Of a stretch of 64,000 nt of DNA, positions 1 through 8,213 are shown piece after piece. A model generated the notes under the pieces. The model saw only the letters and a program-made list of their open reading frames with translations. It was not told the origin of the DNA and ran no database searches. The first letter of the stretch is position 1. Every line of letters starts with the position of its first letter. Source of the DNA: Micromonospora humi (lineage in GTDB: Bacteria > Actinomycetota > Actinomycetes > Mycobacteriales > Micromonosporaceae); assembly GCF_900090105.1 (NCBI RefSeq), contig NZ_FMDM01000001.1, positions 310,001-374,000 on the forward strand, written 5' to 3'. A program made the position numbers and the translations under genes.

Positions 1-319
1 CGCCCACCGCCGACGTCGCCAAGGCGACCGCGCCGACGAACACCACCGCGAAGGCGATGTTCGTTACTTGGGCCGGACTGACGGCGGGTCGGAGCGCCAC
101 GATGGCGGCGATCGTGGCCAGGATGCCTGGGCCGATGTAGGCCGCAACCGAGCGGGTCAGCGCTCGCGCGAGATTCACCAGGGCGAGAGCCGCCAGCGCG
201 TAGGGCCCGAACTCGGTGAACGTGGCCCACGCGAGCGCGAAGCGCTCGGCAGGATCGAAGATCAAATAGCTGGTGGTGACAAGGCCGATCATTCCCAGCC
301 AGAGACGTAGCCGCTTCAC
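1..319 (-). CDS. Partial membrane protein, C-terminus beyond the window
   Basis: The GTG start at 319 overlaps the TGA of the upstream gene by 4 bases (GTGA), so the two are translationally coupled. The visible 106 residues begin VKRLRLWLGMIGL and contain at least three hydrophobic stretches (about residues 7-22, 37-50 and 61-80, with another at the edge), separated by short polar turns. This is a small polytopic membrane protein. I recognise no family. The C-terminus lies past the left edge, so the full length is unknown. It is the last visible gene of a minus-strand run starting near 2287. Being coupled to a trypco2-like gene, it may work with that protein; this is inference from position only. 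Confidence 0.7.
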   Translation of the reverse strand, partial: MKRLRLWLGMIGLVTTSYLIFDPAERFALAWATFTEFGPYALAALALVNLARALTRSVAAYIGPGILATIAAIVALRPAVSPAQVTNIAFAVVFVGAVALATSAVG

Positions 320-633
320 GGTGCTGTCCGCGGCTCCTCCGAGGATCCGGGCACACGCTTGTACGTGCATTTCACGGAGACGGCGTGACGCTCGTCGTCG
401 CGCACGAGCAGCACACCGGCATCGGGTAGCAGGTCAAGCTGGAACGTGGCCTCAAGCCCGTCGAGCATCCACACCTGGCCGGAGTCGGCCCCGGCGTCGA
501 GTTGGTCAGCCAACTTTCTGCTGATCAGGGCTATCGCGGTCGCCAGATCATCCACTCGCGACTCGTCGGCGACATGTCGCGTCGACAGCGCCCCCGGGCT
601 GTCCGGCGGTTGCACCTCGACGGTTAGTTCCAT
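316..633 (-). CDS. Small trypco2-like protein
   Basis: A 105-residue soluble protein. I chose ATG at 633 because the protein pattern begins there; the longer open frame upstream runs into the neighbouring gene. The core (about residues 32-96) has an amphipathic helix (DLATAIALISRKLADQL) followed by alternating beta strands ending VSVKCTYKRV. This resembles the trypco2 domain, known from actinobacterial conflict loci with trypsin-like proteases and NTPases. The match is by eye and moderate; no protease is visible here, but the window edge is close. It is coupled by GTGA to a membrane protein and lies 64 bases after an ADP-ribosylglycohydrolase-like gene, probably in one operon. Confidence 0.65.
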   Translation of the reverse strand: MELTVEVQPPDSPGALSTRHVADESRVDDLATAIALISRKLADQLDAGADSGQVWMLDGLEATFQLDLLPDAGVLLVRDDERHAVSVKCTYKRVPGSSEEPRTAP

Positions 634-697
634 GGGACCTTCATACCTTTTCCGAGCCGAGCACGGCAGCGCCGGCGGACCGACGTGAGCGAATGCG

Positions 698-1738
698 TCA
701 CCAGCCGGGGTATCGATCCCACCAGTGGGGGTCCGTCGCATCGCTGTACTCGCTCCCGGACGGCCCGTCGACGAACTCGGTGACCAGGTCGCGGGCCAGG
801 ACGTCGGCGACCCAGGCCAGTTCCATCCGGGAGACCCACGCGATCGGAAGAGCGTCGACGCCGTGCGCGGCGCCGAGGAACGCTCCGACGGTGGCGGCCA
901 CGTGCCTGCCGTACGGGACGGACGCGGCGAACAGCAGAGCGTCGCCCAGTTGCTCTCGGTCGGGAAACGAGAGCGCCACGTAGACAGCTCCGGCCAGCGC
1001 CGAAGCGGCCCGGGCATCCGGGCAGAGCTGCGCCAGGGCAGCCGCCTGGCGTGGAGTGTCCCGCGCCGCGTGCACCGCCGGGGAGAGCGGCTGGTCGTTC
1101 ATGACCCGGACCAGGGACTGGCATTCCCGCTGTGCCCGTTCCGTCGCCTCTTCGATGTTCCGGCCCGCGATGATGTTGCTGATCACCGTAGCGGCGAGCG
1201 CGGCGGCGTCGGCCGCCTCAGGGCCGTGCGTGGTGGCCGCGACCTCCGCCGCGAAGCGGCCGGGCTCCGGCCCCCACCATCGGATGAGTCCGGCGGGCAG
1301 GGTACGGGTGAGCCCGTGTGCTCCGGTGCTGGTCCAGGTGCGGTCACCGTCGCCCAGGACCGGCTGCGCCTGCAGTGCGGACACGGTGGCCGGGGCGGAT
1401 CCACGCCGCTTCCCGAGGGCGGGGACCTGTGCGAGCCAGCCGTCCGGCCAGTCTTCCTCCTGCCAGCGTTTGATGCCGGGGATGCCCTGCATCGCCGCCC
1501 ATCTGGTGTAGGCGTGCCACACCACGCTCGGCGGGTGACAGATGCCCTTGTGCATGCCTCGGACGTTGGCGCGGATGATGCCGTCGATGGTGAAGCAGGC
1601 GAGCTGGCCGGCGCTGGTGGCCCGCAGCGCCCCGCCGGCCGGCGCGGTGCCGGCGGTCGCACCGATCGCGTCACCGAGCATCAGCCCGAGCACGCACCCC
1701 CGAGCCGTGGCGAGCTGCTCCGCTGTCACCCTGGTCAT
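698..1738 (-). CDS. ADP-ribosylglycohydrolase-like protein, probable pseudoenzyme
   Basis: About 346 residues of the ADP-ribosylglycohydrolase (DraG/ARH) fold. Conserved family parts are GCVLGLMLGDAIGA near the N-terminus, the actinobacterial block IRANVRGMHKGICHPPSVVWHAY, and a C-terminal GAFLGAAHG. Active members use a TDDT motif before the FTxxGxxRA helix and a GDxDxT motif near the C-terminus to bind two Mg2+ ions. Here the first reads TSAGQLACFTIDG and the second YGRHVAATVG, so the metal-binding aspartates appear to be missing at both sites. Hydrolysis is therefore unlikely; a binding or regulatory role is inferred. ATG at 1738 is preferred; ATG at 1750 is an alternative. It overlaps the upstream small gene by 68 bases. 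Confidence 0.85.
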   Translation of the reverse strand: MTRVTAEQLATARGCVLGLMLGDAIGATAGTAPAGGALRATSAGQLACFTIDGIIRANVRGMHKGICHPPSVVWHAYTRWAAMQGIPGIKRWQEEDWPDGWLAQVPALGKRRGSAPATVSALQAQPVLGDGDRTWTSTGAHGLTRTLPAGLIRWWGPEPGRFAAEVAATTHGPEAADAAALAATVISNIIAGRNIEEATERAQRECQSLVRVMNDQPLSPAVHAARDTPRQAAALAQLCPDARAASALAGAVYVALSFPDREQLGDALLFAASVPYGRHVAATVGAFLGAAHGVDALPIAWVSRMELAWVADVLARDLVTEFVDGPSGSEYSDATDPHWWDRYPGW

Positions 1739-2039
1739 TCCGAGCAGCATAGGGGCGGGTGACGCGAGCACGGCTCGGCGTCGGGATGTTGACAGGCGGG
1801 CGGAGGCCGGCGAGCTGGACGAAGATCTCCCGCTTCGCGGTGGCGAGGCCACGACGGTCGAGGACGTAACCGGTCAGCCAGATCCAGCCGAGGTGGGTCA
1901 GTTCGGGTCCGACCGAGACGACCCGGAACGTCAGGGCGCGGTCGCCGCCGAACTGCACCGAGGCGCGGCCGTCGATCCGCAGCCGGTCACCCGGTTGCGG
2001 ACGCACCGCTACCAGTGACCCTGGTTCGGTGGGCGGCAC
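1671..2039 (-). CDS. Small hypothetical protein
   Basis: 122 residues, family not recognised. The first 80 residues look like a compact beta-rich domain (LVAVRPQPGDRLRIDG, then LTFRVVSVGPELTHLGWIWLTGYVLD). The last 40 are basic and low-complexity and overlap the start of the next gene. The stop of the upstream DivIVA-domain gene lies 31 bases inside this frame, so the true start could instead be GTG at 2006, which would remove the overlap. Position between two likely real genes on the same strand supports its being coding, but the long downstream overlap lowers confidence. Confidence 0.5.
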   Translation of the reverse strand: MPPTEPGSLVAVRPQPGDRLRIDGRASVQFGGDRALTFRVVSVGPELTHLGWIWLTGYVLDRRGLATAKREIFVQLAGLRPPVNIPTPSRARVTRPYAARNDQGDSGAARHGSGVRARADAR

Positions 2040-2287
2040 TCGCGGGCGTGCATCGCCTGCCAGTCGCGTACGGCCCGCTTCAGCCGCTCGTTCTCCACGG
2101 TGAGCCGGCGGATCTGCCGGTGCAGGTCGGTCAGCTCGTCGGCGACCTCGGCCGGGAACGCGCGTACCTGCTCGCCGTCGACGCCCCGGCGGCGCCTGTC
2201 AAAGGCGCGGGTCCGCGCCTCGTAAGGGGTCATCCGGGCCGGCAGGCCCGTGCCGTAGAGCTGGCCGGAGCGATACACCTCGGTCAC
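2009..2287 (-). CDS. DivIVA-domain small protein
   Basis: 92 residues from GTG at 2287, preceded by a good ribosome binding site (GGAAAGGAC, about 7 bases upstream). The sequence MTPYEARTRAFDRRRRGVDGEQVRAF is the DivIVA N-terminal type: short helix, FxxxxRGYD-like turn (here FDRRRRGVD), then a coiled coil from about residue 48 to 76 with leucine/valine heptads (LHRQIRRLTVENERLKRAV). Full DivIVA/Wag31 proteins are longer and mark cell poles; this short form has only the domain and one coiled coil and may oligomerise or bind curved membrane. It heads the minus-strand run toward the ADP-ribosylglycohydrolase-like and trypco2-like genes. Confidence 0.8.
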   Translation of the reverse strand: MTEVYRSGQLYGTGLPARMTPYEARTRAFDRRRRGVDGEQVRAFPAEVADELTDLHRQIRRLTVENERLKRAVRDWQAMHARECRPPNQGHW

Positions 2288-2606
2288 GTCGGTCCTTTCC
2301 CAGTGCAGGCGGAAGCGCGGAGGGTCGGTGCGGTGGGTGTGGAAGGGCGGGCCGTCCGCAGCCGGCGTGCGGACAACCCGCCCGCTCCGCCGCCGCAGCC
2401 CACATCGGCGGTACGGAGGCGGAGCGCACTCGGTAGGTCGGGACGGGCACGCGCACCCGCCCCGACCGGGGGAATGAGCCGAACTCGTTGCCACGCGAGG
2501 AGCGGCCCGAGGACAACACTAACGGCTTAGCCGTTTAAGTCAATCACCGGTTGTTGTCGTTCGTGGGCGGTTCGTGATCGAATTGGCGTGCCACGCAAGG
2601 AGCGCC
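2288..2606. other. Divergent intergenic region before DivIVA and GntR genes
   Basis: No credible gene. It should carry the promoters for the minus-strand run and for the GntR regulator. It contains a perfect inverted repeat at 2521-2535 and two near-identical 15-base segments exactly 100 bases apart (2490-2504 and 2590-2604, one mismatch). The second of these contains the ribosome binding site of the GntR gene. Confidence 0.6.
2521..2535. promoter_or_regulatory. Perfect inverted repeat, probable GntR operator
   Basis: AACGGCTTAGCCGTT: two 7-base arms around one central base, 72 bases upstream of the GntR start and between divergent genes. The symmetry and place fit the binding site of a dimeric regulator, most simply the adjacent GntR protein. 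Binding is inferred. Confidence 0.55.
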
Positions 2607-2846
2607 ATGCCAATAACACCCGATTACATCCGCATCGCCGACGACATCATCGCTGGTGTCAGGGGCAAGCGACTCAAGTCAGACGACAAGCTGCCGTCGA
2701 TCGCTCAGATGGCCGCGGACTACAAGGTGGGCACCTCGACCATCCAGATGGTCTACGTCCGGCTGGAAGCGCTGCGAGTGATCCGGCGGCACCAGGGCAA
2801 GGGAATCTTCCTCAACGATCCGAAGCTCTGGATGCGCGAGCCGTAG
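2607..2846 (+). CDS. Short GntR-family winged-helix regulator
   Basis: 79 residues from ATG at 2607, chosen because AAGGAGC sits 5-8 bases upstream. It is essentially only a GntR winged helix-turn-helix: YIRIADDIIAGVRGKRLKSDDKLPS (first helices), IAQMAADYKVGTSTIQMVYVRLE (recognition helix), then the wing RRHQGKGIFL. There is no C-terminal ligand domain, as in the small GntR regulators common in actinomycetes. Ligand response, if any, is unknown. The perfect inverted repeat upstream suggests autoregulation and control of the divergent DivIVA run. The gene converges on the phosphotransferase gene with a 6-base gap. Confidence 0.85.
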   Translation: MPITPDYIRIADDIIAGVRGKRLKSDDKLPSIAQMAADYKVGTSTIQMVYVRLEALRVIRRHQGKGIFLNDPKLWMREP

Positions 2847-2852
2847 GCGGCG

Positions 2853-3623
2853 TCAGTCCAGCAGGGCCTTCAGCCACCGGTCGGTGTGCTGCTCGGTGTA
2901 GTCGGCGTCGGCGCGCCATACGTCGCCGTGCCCGGTCCGCCAGTGCGTCGCCCACGGCTCCACCCCGAGCGCGGCCTGGTCCCGCAGGAAGTCGTGCATC
3001 GCCCGGGTCCGCACGGTCAGCAGCGGCACCAGGTCGCGGCGCTGTTGCTGGTCCAGCCCGTACGCGTCCACGAGGGTGCGTAGCCGCCGCCCCGCGTCGG
3101 CGCGCTGCCAGTCGGGATGCGCCGACAGCGGGACGAAGCCGTGCGCCGCGTTTGCGAGATCCCACAGGCGTGACCCCGGCCCGGCGTTGTCCCAGTCGAT
3201 GACGACCCAGCGGTCACCGATCACGAGGTTCCACGGCGCGAGGTCGTGGTGGACGATCAGCTCGTCCCGGTCAGCCGCAATGAGGGCGTTCCACCGCGCG
3301 TCGGCCGGCGGGGTGAATGTCGCGAGCGCGTCGTGCAGCTCCCGCGCCAGCCGGCCCACCCGGGCGAGTTGGTCTAGCGGTTCGAGCAGGTCGAAGTGGT
3401 GCGGCCACGGCACCTCACCCGCCGCGTAGGTGAGCACCTCCCGCCCCTGCTCGTCGATGCCGAGCGGCCGGGGCGCGCCCCGAAAACCGACCGACCAGAG
3501 ATGGTCGAGCAGCGAGTGCACCGCCGGGGTCCAGGGACCGGCCTGCCGGCGTACGGTGTCTCCGACCCGTACCACGCCCGCCGACACGTTCCCGCCGGCG
3601 AGCGGGATCTCCTCGACGCTCAT
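2853..3623 (-). CDS. Aminoglycoside-phosphotransferase-family kinase
   Basis: 256 residues from ATG at 3623; an in-frame ATG lies 30 bases upstream, but the protein pattern begins here. It has the APH/choline-kinase fold: a glycine-containing N-lobe (PLAGGNVSAGVVRVGDTVRR), the catalytic loop HHDLAPWNLV (HxDxxxxN) and the metal-binding segment VIDWDNAGPG. Such enzymes phosphorylate a hydroxyl on aminoglycosides, homoserine, choline or similar small molecules using ATP; the substrate cannot be read from the sequence. It is divergent from the alpha/beta hydrolase at 3698 with 74 bases between starts, and convergent with the GntR gene. Nothing links it to the island. Confidence 0.88.
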   Translation of the reverse strand: MSVEEIPLAGGNVSAGVVRVGDTVRRQAGPWTPAVHSLLDHLWSVGFRGAPRPLGIDEQGREVLTYAAGEVPWPHHFDLLEPLDQLARVGRLARELHDALATFTPPADARWNALIAADRDELIVHHDLAPWNLVIGDRWVVIDWDNAGPGSRLWDLANAAHGFVPLSAHPDWQRADAGRRLRTLVDAYGLDQQQRRDLVPLLTVRTRAMHDFLRDQAALGVEPWATHWRTGHGDVWRADADYTEQHTDRWLKALLD

Positions 3624-3697
3624 CCGCCAAACGTGCCACATCGGCCGTCCCACCGCAGGCCCCCGCCAGCGGGCGCACGGGTCGCCATACTGTCGCG

Positions 3698-4543
3698 ATG
3701 GCCGTGGTCGTTCGTACCGAAGATGGTTGTCGCCTGTGGGCCGACCAGGCCGGCGCCGGGTCTCCGCTGGTGCTCTGTCACGGCGGCCCGGGCATGTGGG
3801 ACTACCTCGACCCGGTCGCCCGGCTGCTCGACGAGCACGCCCGCGTCGTCCGGTGGGACCAGCGTGGGTGCGGGCGCTCGGAGCGGCGCGGGCCGTACAC
3901 GGTCGCCCGCTTCGTCGCCGACCTCGACGCGGTACGCGAGCGCCTGGCCGGGCCGCGGACGGTCCTGCTGGGGCACTCGTGGGGCGCGCACCTGGCGCTG
4001 CGGTATGCCCTCGACCACCCCGAGCGGGTCAGTCACCTGATCTACGTCTCCGGCACCGGCATCGACGCTGATCGGGGGTGGCATCCGCACTACGAGCGGA
4101 ATCTCCGGCGGCGGCTCGGGGCGCGCCTGGACCGGTGGGAGGCGCTTGGTGCCCGCGACCGCACCCCCGCCGAGGAACGCGAGTGGGCGGTCCTGCAGTG
4201 GTCGGCCGACTTCGCCGACCCCGACGCCGGGCTGCGGCACGCCGAGGAGATGGCCACGCCGTGGCTCGGTCTCAACCGTGACTGCAACCGGGCCATCAAC
4301 GCCGAGGTCAAACGGGAGTTGAGAGAAGCCGACCTCACCGCGCGGTGCCGGGCGCTCGACCTGCCCGTGCTGATCGTCGACGGCCCGGAGGACATCCGTC
4401 CCCGCTGGGGCGTCGACTCGCTGCACCAGGCGCTGCCGAACTGCTCACGGGTGAGCCTCGCCGGATCCGATCACCTGCCGTGGGCCGAGAACCCGCACGA
4501 CTTCCGTCGAGCCGTCACCACCTTCCTCGACGCGATGGCGTGA
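3698..4543 (+). CDS. Alpha/beta hydrolase, proline-iminopeptidase-like (left copy)
   Basis: 281 residues of the alpha/beta-hydrolase fold. The oxyanion-hole motif is HGGPG (28-32), the nucleophile elbow GHSWG has Ser94, the acid is probably Asp228 or Asp232 in VDGPEDIRP, and the base is His259 in SDHLPW. HGGPG plus the helical cap (GRSERRGPYT) is typical of prolyl-iminopeptidase-like enzymes and related esterases; the substrate is unknown. A -10-like CATACT ends 6 bases before the ATG, so the message is probably leaderless. A paralogue with about 83% identical residues (my alignment by eye) lies at 32446-33288 in the same orientation. The same CATACTGTC precedes both starts, where in the right copy it is the end of the SDR gene. 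The left copy may thus be a duplicate. Confidence 0.92.
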   Translation: MAVVVRTEDGCRLWADQAGAGSPLVLCHGGPGMWDYLDPVARLLDEHARVVRWDQRGCGRSERRGPYTVARFVADLDAVRERLAGPRTVLLGHSWGAHLALRYALDHPERVSHLIYVSGTGIDADRGWHPHYERNLRRRLGARLDRWEALGARDRTPAEEREWAVLQWSADFADPDAGLRHAEEMATPWLGLNRDCNRAINAEVKRELREADLTARCRALDLPVLIVDGPEDIRPRWGVDSLHQALPNCSRVSLAGSDHLPWAENPHDFRRAVTTFLDAMA

Positions 4544-4604
4544 GTCGTCGTGCGAACCTGAATCGGTAGCGGCCTGTCGACCAGATCGGTACTTACGGGT
4601 ACCT

Positions 4605-4631
4605 CCGTCCCGTCCACGGGACGGCTAGAGT
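4605..4631 (+). promoter_or_regulatory. Putative leaderless pglX promoter with inverted repeat
   Basis: An inverted repeat (CCGTCCCGT-CC-ACGGGACGG, 4605-4624) lies just upstream of a -10-like TAGAGT (4626-4631), which ends 6 bases before the GTG of pglX. A dimeric protein bound at the repeat would cover the -35/-10 spacer and block transcription. The placement suggests repressor control and a leaderless transcript. Confidence 0.5.
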
Positions 4632-4637
4632 CGTCGC

Positions 4638-7600
4638 GTGATCGACCGGAAACTGCTCTTGTCAGACCTGCAGAAGCAGGTCAAGAACCTGGAAAAGGAC
4701 CTGCGGGAGCAGGCTGAGTCGGTCGAGGAGGTGCGCCTCAAGCTGCGCGGCGAGTACGACCACGCCTTCAAGGTCGGGCGCACCGCCGCCACCTGGACCA
4801 CCTGGCGCGACGAGCGCGTCACGCAGGCCGCCGTCGCGTGGGTGCTCGGCACCGTCTTCGTGCGCTTCTGCGAGGACAACGGCCTGCTGCCCGACCCCTA
4901 CCTGTCCGGCCCGGGGGACCGCCTGGTCCTCGCCGAGGAGGCTGAGGCGCAGTTCTTCCGGGACCAGCCGGACGAGACGCTTCGTGGCTGGCTGAAGCAG
5001 GGCTTCGCCGCTATCGCCAGCACGCAGGCCGGCAAGTCGCTGTTCGACGAGCAGCACAACCCGCTCTACCAGATCCCGCTGTCGCACGACGAGGCGAAGA
5101 ACCTGATCGCGTTCTGGCGTCGGCGCGGCGAGGTCGGCGGCCTGGTCCACGACTTCACCGACCCGGAGTGGGACACCCGCTTCCTCGGTGACCTCTACCA
5201 GGACCTGTCCGAGGCGGCCCGCAAGACGTACGCGCTGCTCCAGACACCTGAGTTCGTCGAGGAGTTCATTCTCGATCTGACGCTCACCCCGGCGATCGCC
5301 GAGTTCGGCCATGACGTGGTCAAGATGATCGACCCGACGTGCGGCTCGGGCCACTTCGTCCTCGGCGCCTTCCACCGCCTGCTGAAGGAGTGGGAGCAGC
5401 ACGCCCCCAACCGCGATCCTCAGGAGCGGGTGCGCCTCGCGCTCGACGCCGTCCACGGCGTCGACATCAACCCCTTCGCCGTAGCCGTTGCCCGCTTCCG
5501 CCTCCTGGTCGCCGCCCTCCGTGAGTGCGGCGTCAAAGACCTCGCCGACTCGTCCGGCTACGTATTCCCGATGCACCTCGCGATCGGCGATTCTCTCATC
5601 AAGGCCCGCCAACTCGATCTTTTTGACGGAACAGCTGTGCTCGCTGATTTAAGCTACGCCACTGAGGATCTCGACGAGCATCCGGGGATCCTCCAAGAAG
5701 GCCGTTACCACGTCGTAGTGGGCAACCCGCCTTATATCACAGTTAAAGATAAGCGGTTGAATGACCTCTACCGTCAAGCTTACAGCGCAACATCTGGCCG
5801 CTATTCCCTTTCGCTGCCCTTCGCCCAAAGGTTCTTCCAGTTGGCATGTTGGACAGGAGCGGGAGCCGTTGGTGCAGGGTACGTCGGGCAGATCACGGCA
5901 AACTCCTTCATGAAGCGGGAGTTCGGGAGGCTTCTCATTGAGCAGTTCTTTGCTAACGAGGTTGAACTCTCTCATGTAATCGATACCTCGGGAGCCTACA
6001 TCCCCGGGCATGGTACGCCGACCGTGATCCTAATCGGTCGCAGTCGGAAGCCGGTAGTCTCCGGCCGCGTCCGCACACTGCTAGGCAAGAAGGGGGAAAT
6101 TGAAGTCCCGGATGATCCTCGGGACGGCGAAGTGTGGAAAGCAGTCGTTGCTCAACTGATGAGGCCGGGAACAGAGAGTGAGTGGATTGAGTCCGCCGAT
6201 GTCCCACGCTCCACATTCTCCAAGTATCCCTGGAGTCTGAGTGGTGGAGGCGCTGGCGAGGTAGCGGGACTGATCGACAGCGTTTCACCGAGACGGCTCA
6301 TTGAGCGGCTCGATGGGACGATTGGGTTTGCCGGTTTCTCGGCGACTGATGACGTATTTTATCTTCCGAAAAACTGGCATCGGCGATTCGGGACGCCGCA
6401 GGCATGGATCCGGGATCTAGTTGCCGGAAAAAATATTGATGAGTGGGCGGCAATTTCGGATGTCTCGGCGATCTCTCCTTACGAAGATGACGCCGGGCGG
6501 CTCATGCGGTTGGATACCAGCCGTCCATGGGCTAGGCACTTTTGGCTCGCCCGGCAGCAACTTCGCAGCCTCACGAACTTTTCGGGTGACGCTCGCTCCG
6601 TTCCATGGTGGGCGTGGTATCAGTGGTCGAACAGACGAACTTCCGCTCCACGGGTAGTATGTCTCGCGAAAATTGCCACGCATAACAGGGCTTTCCTAAA
6701 CCGCTCGGGATACGTTACGAATCAGCATGTGCATGCTGCTGTCCCGTTAGGTGGGGAATCGGAGGCTCTGGGGATCCTTGCCCTGATCAACAGCTCTACC
6801 GGATGCTTTTGGTTGAAGCAAGTGAGTCATGACAAGGGCAATAGGGGTGGGGAGAGGTCGACCGCCCGTTATGCCTGGGAGCACTTCTTCGAGTTCAGTG
6901 GAGCGAAGCTTCAGGACTTCCCGCTGCCGTCGGCGTACCCCCTTGAACTGAGCCGGGAGATCGACGGGCTGGCGCAGCGGCTCGCCGCGGTGAGCGCGGC
7001 GACGATCGCGGCTTCTGGCGTGCCCACTCGCGAGCGACTGGCTGCCGCCTCCGAGGAGTGGCGCTCGGTCCGGAAGCGGATGATTGCGTTGCAGGAGGAG
7101 TTGGACTGGCAGGTCTACTCGCTCTACGGGCTGCTGGACGAGGAGTTGACCGCGCCGGCCGGCTCGGTACCGGAGTTGAAGCTGGGGGAGCGGGCGTTCG
7201 AGATCGTGCTCGCCCGGAAGATGCGTGATGAGGGCCTGGAGACGCAGTGGTTCGCTCGACACGGCTCGGAGCCGATCACCGAGCTACCCGAGGACTGGTC
7301 GCCTGAGTACCGGGCGATCGTGGAGCGGCGGATCGCGGTCATCGAGGGCAACCGCAACATCGGGTTGATCGAGCGGCCGGAGTGCAAGCGGCGGTGGGCC
7401 ACCGAGGGCTGGGACGCGATGCAGCGCAAGGCGCTGCGCGACTGGCTGCTAAACCGGTGCGAGGCGCGGGAGCTGTGGTACCACCACGTCGACGGCCTGG
7501 AGCAGCCGCGCCCGCTGACCACCGCGCAGCTCGCCGACGAGCTGCGTCGCGACGACGACGTGCTCACCGTCGCCGGCATCTACGCGCCCGGCCAGGATCT

Positions 7601-8213
7601 CGGCAAGGTGATCGCCGACCTGGTCGCCGACGAGCACGTGCCGCACCTGGCCGCGCTGCGCTACAAGGACTCGGGCCTGGTCAAGCGGGCCGACTGGGAG
7701 CAGGTGTGGGACCTGCAGCGGCAGGAGGACGCGCTGCCCGACGAGGCGGCGAAGCGGGAGTTCCGCAAGCGGATCCCGGTGCCGCCGAAGTACACCTCGG
7801 CGGACTTCCTCGAGGGCAGCTACTGGAAGCATCGCGGCAAGCTCGACGTACCCAAGGAACGCTTCGTCTCGTACCCCGGTGCCAGCCGCGACGGTGACCC
7901 GTCGCTGCTGGTCGGCTGGGCCGGCTGGGACCACCGCGAGCAGGCCCAGGCCCTCGCCACCCTGGTCGTCGCCCGCGAGCAGGAGGACGGCTGGGCCGCC
8001 GACCGGCTGTTGCCGCTGGTCGCCGGCTTGCGCGAAATCCTGCCCTGGGTACGCCAGTGGCACGGCGCGTTCGACCCGGAGTGGGGGGCGTCGCCGGCGG
8101 ACATCTACGCCGGCTTCCTCGCCGAGACCACCAACCGTCTCCACCTCACCGACGAGGCGCTCACCTCGTGGCGTCCGCCGAAAGCCACCCGAGGCCGCAG
8201 GGCGAAGCCGTGA
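4638..8213 (+). CDS. pglX: BREX type 2 adenine-specific DNA methyltransferase PglX
   Basis: 1191 residues, full length for BREX-2 PglX. It has an N-terminal coiled coil (about 5-35), a helical region, then an amino-methyltransferase core: motif I DPTCGSGHF (about residues 232-240), VHGVDINPFAVAVA shortly after, and the catalytic motif IV NPPY near residue 362, indicating N6-adenine methylation. The part after NPPY should be the target-recognition region, followed by long helical C-terminal domains. PglX marks host DNA in BREX and is also needed for phage exclusion. The GTG start is apparently leaderless. Roughly 5600-6900 is visibly lower in GC and codon bias than the flanks, suggesting exchange of the recognition segment. 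The stop overlaps the next gene by 4 bases. Confidence 0.95.
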   Translation: MIDRKLLLSDLQKQVKNLEKDLREQAESVEEVRLKLRGEYDHAFKVGRTAATWTTWRDERVTQAAVAWVLGTVFVRFCEDNGLLPDPYLSGPGDRLVLAEEAEAQFFRDQPDETLRGWLKQGFAAIASTQAGKSLFDEQHNPLYQIPLSHDEAKNLIAFWRRRGEVGGLVHDFTDPEWDTRFLGDLYQDLSEAARKTYALLQTPEFVEEFILDLTLTPAIAEFGHDVVKMIDPTCGSGHFVLGAFHRLLKEWEQHAPNRDPQERVRLALDAVHGVDINPFAVAVARFRLLVAALRECGVKDLADSSGYVFPMHLAIGDSLIKARQLDLFDGTAVLADLSYATEDLDEHPGILQEGRYHVVVGNPPYITVKDKRLNDLYRQAYSATSGRYSLSLPFAQRFFQLACWTGAGAVGAGYVGQITANSFMKREFGRLLIEQFFANEVELSHVIDTSGAYIPGHGTPTVILIGRSRKPVVSGRVRTLLGKKGEIEVPDDPRDGEVWKAVVAQLMRPGTESEWIESADVPRSTFSKYPWSLSGGGAGEVAGLIDSVSPRRLIERLDGTIGFAGFSATDDVFYLPKNWHRRFGTPQAWIRDLVAGKNIDEWAAISDVSAISPYEDDAGRLMRLDTSRPWARHFWLARQQLRSLTNFSGDARSVPWWAWYQWSNRRTSAPRVVCLAKIATHNRAFLNRSGYVTNQHVHAAVPLGGESEALGILALINSSTGCFWLKQVSHDKGNRGGERSTARYAWEHFFEFSGAKLQDFPLPSAYPLELSREIDGLAQRLAAVSAATIAASGVPTRERLAAASEEWRSVRKRMIALQEELDWQVYSLYGLLDEELTAPAGSVPELKLGERAFEIVLARKMRDEGLETQWFARHGSEPITELPEDWSPEYRAIVERRIAVIEGNRNIGLIERPECKRRWATEGWDAMQRKALRDWLLNRCEARELWYHHVDGLEQPRPLTTAQLADELRRDDDVLTVAGIYAPGQDLGKVIADLVADEHVPHLAALRYKDSGLVKRADWEQVWDLQRQEDALPDEAAKREFRKRIPVPPKYTSADFLEGSYWKHRGKLDVPKERFVSYPGASRDGDPSLLVGWAGWDHREQAQALATLVVAREQEDGWAADRLLPLVAGLREILPWVRQWHGAFDPEWGASPADIYAGFLAETTNRLHLTDEALTSWRPPKATRGRRAKP

